From Stomorhina lunata (lineage: Eukaryota; Arthropoda; Insecta; Diptera; Rhiniidae): a DNA stretch of 64,000 nucleotides. Location: positions 18,621,151 through 18,685,150 of the forward strand of contig OW121743.1 of the NCBI GenBank assembly GCA_933228675.1. Reading direction: 5' to 3'. Shown one piece after another: positions 56,405 to 64,000 of this stretch (the stretch's first letter is position 1; each line of letters starts with the position of its first letter). A program made the position numbers and the translations under genes. Below the pieces are notes generated by a model. The model was not told the DNA's origin, ran no database searches, and saw only the letters and a list, made by a program, of their open reading frames with translations.

Positions 56405-59400
56405 TAGTTCAGTTCTAGTTCAGTTCTAATTCAGTTCTAGTTCAGTTCTAGTTCATTTCTAGTTCAGTTCTAGTTCTGTTCTAGTTCAGTTCTAGTTCAG
56501 TTCTAGTTCAGTTCTAGTTCAGTTCTAGTTCAGTTCTAGTTCAGTTCTAGTTCAGTTCTAGTTCAGTTCTAGTTCAGTTCTAGTTCAGTTCTAGTTCAGT
56601 TCTAGTTCAGTTCTAGTTCAGTTCTAGTTCAGTTCTAGTTCAGTTCTAGTTCAGTTCTAGTTCAGTTCTAGTTCAGTTCTAGTTCAGTTCTAGTTCAGTT
56701 CTAGTTCAGTTCTAGTTCAGTTCTAGTTCAGTTCTAGTTCAGTTCTAGTTCAGTTCTAGTTCAGTTCTAGTTCAGTTCTAGTTCAGTTCTAGTTCAGTTC
56801 TAGTTCAGTTCTAGTTCAGTTCTAGTTCAGTTCTAGTTCAGTTCTAGTTCAGTTCTAGTTCAGTTCTAGTTCAGTTCTAGTTCAGTTCTAGTTCAGTTCT
56901 AGTTCAGTTCTAGTTCAGTTCTAGTTCAGTTCTAGTTCAGTTCTAGTTCAGTTCTAGTTCAGTTCTAGTTCAGTTCTAGTTCAGTTCTAGTTCAGTTCTA
57001 GTTCAGTTCTAGTTCAGTTCTAGTTCAGTTCTAGTTCAGTTCTAGTTCAGTTCTAGTTCAGTTCTAGTTCAGTTCTAGTTCAGTTCTAGTTCAGTTCTAG
57101 TTCAGTTCTAGTTCAGTTCTAGTTCAGTTCTAGTTCAGTTCTAGTTCAGTTCTAGTTCAGTTCTAGTTCAGTTCTAGTTCAGTTCTAGTTCAGTTCTAGT
57201 TCAGTTCTAGTTCAGTTCTAGTTCAGTTCTAGTTCAGTTCTAGTTCAGTTCTAGTTCAGTTCTAGTTCAGTTCTAGTTCAGTTCTAGTTCAGTTCTAGTT
57301 CAGTTCTAGTTCAGTTCTAGTTCAGTTCTAGTTCAGTTCTAGTTCAGTTCTAGTTCAGTTCTAGTTCAGTTCTAGTTCAGTTCTAGTTCAGTTCTAGTTC
57401 AGTTCTAGTTCAGTTCTAGTTCAGTTCTAGTTCAGTTCTAGTTCAGTTCTAGTTCAGTTCTAGTTCAGTTCTAGTTCAGTTCTAGTTCAGTTCTAGTTCA
57501 GTTCTAGTTCAGTTCTAGTTCAGTTCTAGTTCAGTTCTAGTTCAGTTCTAGTTCAGTTCTAGTTCAGTTCTAGTTCAGTTCTAGTTCAGTTCTAGTTCAG
57601 TTCTAGTTCAGTTCTAGTTCAGTTCTAGTTCAGTTCTAGTTCAGTTCTAGTTCAGTTCTAGTTCAGTTCTAGTTCAGTTCTAGTTCAGTTCTAGTTCAGT
57701 TCTAGTTCAGTTCTAGTTCAGTTCTAGTTCAGTTCTAGTTCAGTTCTAGTTCAGTTCTAGTTCAGTTCTAGTTCAGTTCTAGTTCAGTTCTAGTTCAGTT
57801 CTAGTTCAGTTCTAGTTCAGTTCTAGTTCAGTTCTAGTTCAGTTCTAGTTCAGTTCTAGTTCAGTTCTAGTTCAGTTCTAGTTCAGTTCTAGTTCAGTTC
57901 TAGTTCAGTTCTAGTTCAGTTCTAGTTCAGTTCTAGTTCAGTTCTAGTTCAGTTCTAGTTCAGTTCTAGTTCAGTTCTAGTTCAGTTCTAGTTCAGTTCT
58001 AGTTCAGTTCTAGTTCAGTTCTAGTTCAGTTCTAGTTCAGTTCTAGTTCAGTTCTAGTTCAGTTCTAGTTCAGTTCTAGTTCAGTTCTAGTTCAGTTCTA
58101 GTTCAGTTCTAGTTCAGTTCTAGTTCAGTTCTAGTTCAGTTCTAGTTCAGTTCTAGTTCAGTTCTAGTTCAGTTCTAGTTCAGTTCTAGTTCAGTTCTAG
58201 TTCAGTTCTAGTTCAGTTCTAGTTCAGTTCTAGTTCAGTTCTAGTTCAGTTCTAGTTCAGTTCTAGTTCAGTTCTAGTTCAGTTCTAGTTCAGTTCTAGT
58301 TCAGTTCTAGTTCAGTTCTAGTTCAGTTCTAGTTCAGTTCTAGTTCAGTTCTAGTTCAGTTCTAGTTCAGTTCTAGTTCAGTTCTAGTTCAGTTCTAGTT
58401 CAGTTCTAGTTCAGTTCTAGTTCAGTTCTAGTTCAGTTCTAGTTCAGTTCTAGTTCAGTTCTAGTTCAGTTCTAGTTCAGTTCTAGTTCAGTTCTAGTTC
58501 AGTTCTAGTTCAGTTCTAGTTCAGTTCTAGTTCAGTTCTAGTTCAGTTCTAGTTCAGTTCTAGTTCAGTTCTAGTTCAGTTCTAGTTCAGTTCTAGTTCA
58601 GTTCTAGTTCAGTTCTAGTTCAGTTCTAGTTCAGTTCTAGTTCAGTTCTAGTTCAGTTCTAGTTCAGTTCTAGTTCAGTTCTAGTTCAGTTCTAGTTCAG
58701 TTCTAGTTCAGTTCTAGTTCAGTTCTAGTTCAGTTCTAGTTCAGTTCTAGTTCAGTTCTAGTTCAGTTCTAGTTCAGTTCTAGTTCAGTTCTAGTTCAGT
58801 TCTAGTTCAGTTCTAGTTCAGTTCTAGTTCAGTTCTAGTTCAGTTCTAGTTCAGTTCTAGTTCAGTTCTAGTTCAGTTCTAGTTCAGTTCTAGTTCAGTT
58901 CTAGTTCAGTTCTAGTTCAGTTCTAGTTCAGTTCTAGTTCAGTTCTAGTTCAGTTCTAGTTCAGTTCTAGTTCAGTTCTAGTTCAGTTCTAGTTCAGTTC
59001 TAGTTCAGTTCTAGTTCAGTTCTAGTTCAGTTCTAGTTCAGTTCTAGTTCAGTTCTAGTTCAGTTCTAGTTCAGTTCTAGTTCAGTTCTAGTTCAGTTCT
59101 AGTTCAGTTCTAGTTCAGTTCTAGTTCAGTTCTAGTTCAGTTCTAGTTCAGTTCTAGTTCAGTTCTAGTTCAGTTCTAGTTCAGTTCTAGTTCAGTTCTA
59201 GTTCAGTTCTAGTTCAGTTCTAGTTCAGTTCTAGTTCAGTTCTAGTTCAGTTCTAGTTCAGTTCTAGTTCAGTTCTAGTTCAGTTCTAGTTCAGTTCTAG
59301 TTCAGTTCTAGTTCAGTTCTAGTTCAGTTCTAGTTCAGTTCTAGTTCAGTTCAGTTCTAGTTCAGTTCTAGTTCAGTTCTAGTTCAGTTCTAGTTCAGTT

Positions 59401-60766
59401 CTAGTTCAGTTCTAGTTCAGTTCTAGTTCAGTTCTAGTTCAGTTCTAGTTCAGTTCTAGTTCAGTTCTAGTTCAGTTCTAGTTCAGTTCTAGTTCAGTTC
59501 TAGTTCAGTTCTAGTTCAGTTCTAGTTCAGTTCTAGTTCAGTTCTAGTTCAGTTCTAGTTCAGTTCTAGTTCAGTTCTAGTTCAGTTCTAGTTCAGTTCT
59601 AGTTCAGTTCTAGTTCAGTTCTAGTTCAGTTCTAGTTCAGTTCTAGTTCAGTTCTAGTTCAGTTCTAGTTCAGTTCTAGTTCAGTTCTAGTTCAGTTCTA
59701 GTTCAGTTCTAGTTCAGTTCTAGTTCAGTTCTAGTTCAGTTCTAGTTCTAGTTCAGTTCTAGTTCAGTTCTAGTTCAGTTCTAGTTCAGTTCTAGTTCAG
59801 TTCTAGTTCAGTTCTAGTTCAGTTCTAGTTCAGTTCTAGTTCAGTTCTAGTTCTAGTTCTAGTTCTAGTTCAGTTCTAGTTCAGTTCTAGTTCAGTTCTA
59901 GTTCAGTTCTAGTTCAGTTCTAGTTCAGTTCTAGTTCAGTTCTAGTTCAGTTCTAGTTCAGTTCTAGTTCAGTTCTAGTTCAGTTCTAGTTCAGTTCTAG
60001 TTCAGTTCTAGTTCAGTTCTAGTTCAGTTCTAGTTCAGTTCTAGTTCAGTTCTAGTTCAGTTCTAGTTCAGTTCTAGTTCAGTTCTAGTTCAGTTCTAGT
60101 TCAGTTCTAGTTCAGTTCTAGTTCAGTTCTAGTTCAGTTCTAGTTCAGTTCTAGTTCAGTTCTAGTTCAGTTCTAGTTCAGTTCTAGTTCAGTTCTAGTT
60201 CAGTTCTAGTTCAGTTCTAGTTCAGTTCTAGTTCAGTTCTAGTTCAGTTCTAGTTCAGTTCTAGTTCAGTTCTAGTTCAGTTCTAGTTCAGTTCTAGTTC
60301 AGTTCTAGTTCAGTTCTAGTTCAGTTCTAGTTCAGTTCTAGTTCAGTTCTAGTTCAGTTCTAGTTCAGTTCTAGTTCAGTTCTAGTTCAGTTCTAGTTCT
60401 AGTTCAGTTCTAGTTCAGTTCTAGTTCAGTTCTAGTTCAGTTCTAGTTCAGTTCTAGTTCAGTTCTAGTTCAGTTCTAGTTCAGTTCTAGTTCAGTTCTA
60501 GTTCAGTTCTAGTTCAGTTCTAGTTCAGTTCTAGTTCAGTTCTAGTTCAGTTCTAGTTCAGTTCTAGTTCAGTTCTAGTTCAGTTCTAGTTCAGTTCTAG
60601 TTCAGTTCTAGTTCAGTTCTAGTTCAGTTCTAGTTCAGTTCTAGTTCAGTTCTAGTTCAGTTCTAGTTCAGTTCTAGTTCAGTTCTAGCTCAGTTTTAGC
60701 TCAGTTCTAGTTCAGTTCTAGTTCAGTTCTAGTTCAATTCTAGTTCAGTTCTAGTTCAATTCTGTT
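56405..60766 (+). repeat. 11-bp satellite TAGTTCAGTTC, about 395 copies
   Basis: About 4.36 kb of nearly perfect TAGTTCAGTTC. Edge units carry substitutions (TAATTCAGTTC, TAGTTCATTTC at the left; TAGCTCAGTTT, TAGTTCAATTC at the right), while the interior has only a few length variants: an extra CAGTT at about 59347, and shortened TAGTTC units at about 59747, 59847-59866 and 60397. Since 11 is not divisible by 3 every frame is visited, and TAG occurs in every unit, so it is not coding. Homogeneous centre with decayed edges is typical of recent expansion by unequal exchange or slippage. Confidence 0.97.
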
Positions 60767-63700
60767 CGTATTTATTTCAAAAAATTTGTATTCAATTTTT
60801 TTCCACATCTCCATTTTTAGTTTTTTAAGTAATTCCATCATTTAAATAACCTTAAACACTGCCAAAAATTTTTGGAAATTATTTTGTTTTTTACAAAAAT
60901 TTCCAAAATTTATAAAAATTTACAACAATAATTACTAAAACAAACCATTTCTAAAACAAAATATACATATATTAAATTTTATATAGTATAAATTTTATAT
61001 ATTTATGTGTAAATATAATAACAAATAGTTTATATTAATTGTTTATAGCCAGAAAACGAAATAATGACTCTAATATATACAGAAACATATCCTCCCATGA
61101 TTTTTATATAAAACCGATTTTTGTCAGAAAAAAAAAATATAGAAAATTTTGGACACCGTTTACAAATTACAGCGAAACAGTTTAATTTTTCTGAATACAG
61201 AATTTTTGGCGGGTTTTAAGTTAAATGTTTAAAAGAGTAACATCTCTTTTTAAGGTAAAACACTCTCAGTGAGAATCTGGTCAAAAGAAAGAGGAGGGAA
61301 CAGTGTTACCATGAATTTTAAATCTAAAAATTTGAAAAATCGACTTCTGAAGAATGAAAATAACTAAAGAAATCATAGTCTTTGAAAATTTGACAAATTT
61401 TAGATTTCAACTTGGAAACCTGCCTAGATTCTGGTGGACAATTTTTATAATTTTAAATTCAAATCCTGTTAATTTTCCGCTTTCGATATAAAATTTATAA
61501 AAATAAGCCTAATAATATAATTATATTGTTGTGTTTTAGAAAAGTATACGTTAAAGACAATAAATGGATTTTATGAAGAAAAAATTGGTTTAAGAAATTA
61601 AAAAGAAAGAAATATATCAGTAAAACTATAAAACATCATAAACACAGCAAATCAGGCAAAGAGTGGATTTTCAAGGAAATATACAAATCTGGCAACTTTC
61701 AAATATTACTCTTTTGCTAAATTGTTAATGTTTCAAACGCTAGACGGCTTAGTCGTCTTTATAACGAAATTCCTCTAAATGTTTTTATTATTAAAATATT
61801 AACAAAAATTATAAACGAATAATATTTGTTCGTGTAAAAGCCTCCATTAGTTAAAACGTATTTAGTTCAATTTTATATTATAAATATGAAAATATAGTTA
61901 GTAAAATTTTACAACACACTCAAAATACCACAAAAAAAAGAAGAAAAGTGAAAATGAATTTAAAAGCGATTTAGTTCTGACTCAATTCAGTTCTGCTTCT
62001 CTACTAATTCCATTTTAGTTCAGTTCAAATTCATTTATAGTTCATTTTCACAGTTCATCAATTTGTGTCTGAAACTTATTAAAACCAGTGTGTATTGAAA
62101 CCCGCCTCTTTAATCAATATTAGCATTAAAATATTTATAAATAAACAATTTATTAAGTGTACATAATTTAAATAGATGAAAATATTAAATAAACTATAAA
62201 TAATATTAAGTAAAATTAAAAATAAGTTATAAAAATTGCTATAAAATAAAAAATTTGTGTTAAACGAAATGTTCTTGAACATATTAACATTTCTCAATAG
62301 TTTAGAAGCAGTTGCTTACAAACTTTGTTTATATATATCCTCCCACTTCTACAGCTAAGAATCTAAAACTTTGATCAAGCATCAACATAAGGAGAAAGGT
62401 TTTCAAACTTAAAATAGAGGGTGTCATAAAACAAAAAAGAAAACAATATTTGAACAGTTTAAAGGCAACAAACAAACATTTTTGTATTTATTTATCTTCT
62501 CTCTTACTTTTAAGTGCCGGAAATGAGAGAATTTAAATAATTTACTACAAAGGCTCTCAAACTGTTAATATAATTTGATAGGATTTCAAACTTTAAACAG
62601 TGGCTCTCATAAAGGAAAGACAAAATATGATATGAACGTGATTGATTCGAAATAATTCGAATATTAAGAAAAACATCTGAAATTTTATATTAAGTATTTA
62701 AATTATTTATAAAAACCAAAAAACTGTCTATGTATTTTTCCCCTAAACGTAATTTTTAGCGGTTAATGTCAAAGTATATCCAAAAAATGCTGTTAATTTA
62801 AAAGGTAATATAAAACAAATCAACAAAGTTTATATTAATACAACTAAAAAAACTAACATTTAGTAACAAAAGCCTATTAGTAACACCACTTTAGAATTTA
62901 GCCACTTGTTTAGACATAATCCCTTTCCCTCAACTCATTTTTAAGTGAGAAAAGAACAAACTACACTGTAAATAAATTTATAATTTCAAATTTCCAGCTT
63001 TAACTCTTACTTTTTCACTTTCCTCTTCCCCCCACTAAAAGCCTGTATTATTAATGTATATACTTTTTTCGATTTAATAATTTCACCCAAAAAATCTATA
63101 AAATCAAAACAAAATGCTTTAACTATTTTTTTTAATATTTTGAATTTTTCGTTTTTGTCTGAGAAAAATTTTTGCATTGGTTGTTGTTTCTCTCTAAGTT
63201 TGTTAATGTCCTTTATAATTTTGGATTATCCTTTAATTCTTACTGCATGCTGGCTTTAATTTGATTGCTGATTGAGAAATTTTTAATGCGAATTGGTTGT
63301 ATCATTTATGCTTTTTTATTATTAATTTTTTATAATTTGGTATGATCTTTTTTTCAATTTTAATTTGTAAATTATTTTTGAGAATTGTTTCAAGAACATC
63401 AGAAAATATCAAAATCCATACACACACAAAAATGTAAAAACAAATCGTTAAAAAAATATTCAAAAAAGAAATCACTATTTCATTAATATTGGAGTTTGCT
63501 TTTAGTTAATAAGTTTTAGTAATTTAAGCTTAAAAAAAAAAAAAAAAAAAAAAAATTTCATGAGAAAAAGGTTTGGTCATTTAAAAATAATGACTGATCA
63601 AACAAAATTTTAAAAAATATTTGAAATTTGTATCTTTAATTGTACTAAAATTCCAAGCGAATATCCTGGAATTTTGTGTTGTTTTTTGCCGTCTAATAAT

Positions 63701-63892
63701 TACAAGATTGTCTAATAACCTTTAAACTGAAAATCTACAACAGCGCGATTATGCATTGAACATTGGAACCTCTATAACATGATCTTCCGGTGATGCTTTC
63801 ATATTCGGCAATGATGTAGTGAAAATATGGTACTAAAAACTATCCGAATTTCGGTATTTCAAGTATTAATATCTTATTTTTGTTAAATTCTT
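60767..63892. other. AT-rich intron between two 11-bp satellite blocks
   Basis: A decayed trace of the satellite is visible at 61970-62060 (TTTAGTTCAGTTCAAATTC, TTTATAGTTCATTTTCACAG). Otherwise single-copy-looking AT-rich DNA; a poly-A run lies at about 63532-63555. The minus frame at 62079-62297 is a composition artefact. I looked for the Fas2 transmembrane exon here and did not find it. Confidence 0.5.
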
Positions 63893-64000
63893 GTTCAGTT
63901 CTAGTTCAATTCTAGTTCAGTTCTAGTTCACTTCTAGTCCAGTTCTAGTTCAGTTCTAGTTCAGTTCTAGTTCAGTTCTAGTTCAGTTCTAGTTCAGTTC
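63893..64000 (+). repeat. Second block of the 11-bp satellite, running off the window
   Basis: Starts with variant units (TTGTTCAGTTC, TAGTTCAATTC, TAGTTCACTTC, TAGTCCAGTTC) and becomes perfect TAGTTCAGTTC by about 63940, continuing to the last base. This is the same decayed-edge pattern as at 56405, so a further array lies to the right. Confidence 0.95.

Noticed and set aside
56405..60766. Telomere-like repeat
   Set aside because: The 11-bp unit is not a known telomeric repeat, dipterans lack TTAGG-type telomeres, and the array is inside a gene's intron region.
46000..63890. Fas2 transmembrane and cytoplasmic exon within the window
   Set aside because: I searched the plus strand for a phase-1 exon with a long hydrophobic span followed by a Cys/Lys-rich cytoplasmic start and found none; it is probably beyond 64000.

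Overview
The window is AT-rich animal DNA carrying part of one large intron-rich gene on the + strand. Its exons encode most of the extracellular region of Fasciclin 2 (Fas2), the insect NCAM-like cell-adhesion molecule: five Ig domains followed by two fibronectin type III domains. The protein is so close to the Drosophila one as I remember it that a higher (cyclorrhaphan) fly is the natural host. The very AT-rich introns, and non-LTR and mariner-like remnants, suggest a calyptrate fly such as a blow fly or house fly relative, but this is inference. The exons with the start codon and most of the signal peptide lie upstream. I found no exon for the transmembrane/cytoplasmic form, which presumably lies downstream.

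Exon layout: 8550-8724 (Ig1, first half), 10080-10133 (candidate 54-nt optional microexon), 27637-27800 (Ig1, second half), 41729-41853 (Ig2, first half), 43929-45419 (end of Ig2, Ig3-Ig5, FNIII-1, start of FNIII-2), 45506-45689/45910 (rest of FNIII-2, then either a splice donor or read-through into a hydrophobic tail), and 55774-55931 (a second alternative hydrophobic C-terminal tail). All junction phases agree. Two alternative non-cytoplasmic C-termini can therefore be read directly, both consistent with GPI-type isoforms.

The introns are built largely of tandem repeats. In order: a 31-bp unit organised as a 155-bp five-unit higher-order repeat (2.2-4.9 kb); a different 31-bp TAATG-type repeat (4.9-5.2, 6.6-7.6 and 10.5-12.4 kb); a ~123-bp repeat with a paired AACTTAACGAA core (12.9-14.5 and 15.7-18.4 kb); a set of diverged ~115-150-bp repeats that all keep a paired GACAA core with 11-bp spacing (19.7-34.6 kb, with one orientation flip); a 39-bp repeat with a perfect 16-bp palindrome (38.2-40.2 kb); a purine-only-like ~60-bp repeat (41.9-43.25 kb); and an almost perfect 11-bp satellite of about 4.36 kb (56.4-60.8 kb) that restarts at the right edge of the window.

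Mobile-element remnants are modest: foldback/MITE-like elements (8.08, 8.78, 10.55, 52.49 kb), a LINE reverse-transcriptase fragment (43.3-43.7 kb, +), a LINE RNase H/C-terminal fragment (48.0-48.8 kb, -), duplicated Tc1/mariner transposase remnants (49.15-50.1 kb, -) and a probable mariner end (52.84 kb). No RNA genes, CRISPR arrays or independent intact protein-coding genes were found. The long open frames in the 39-bp array exist only because 39 is divisible by three.
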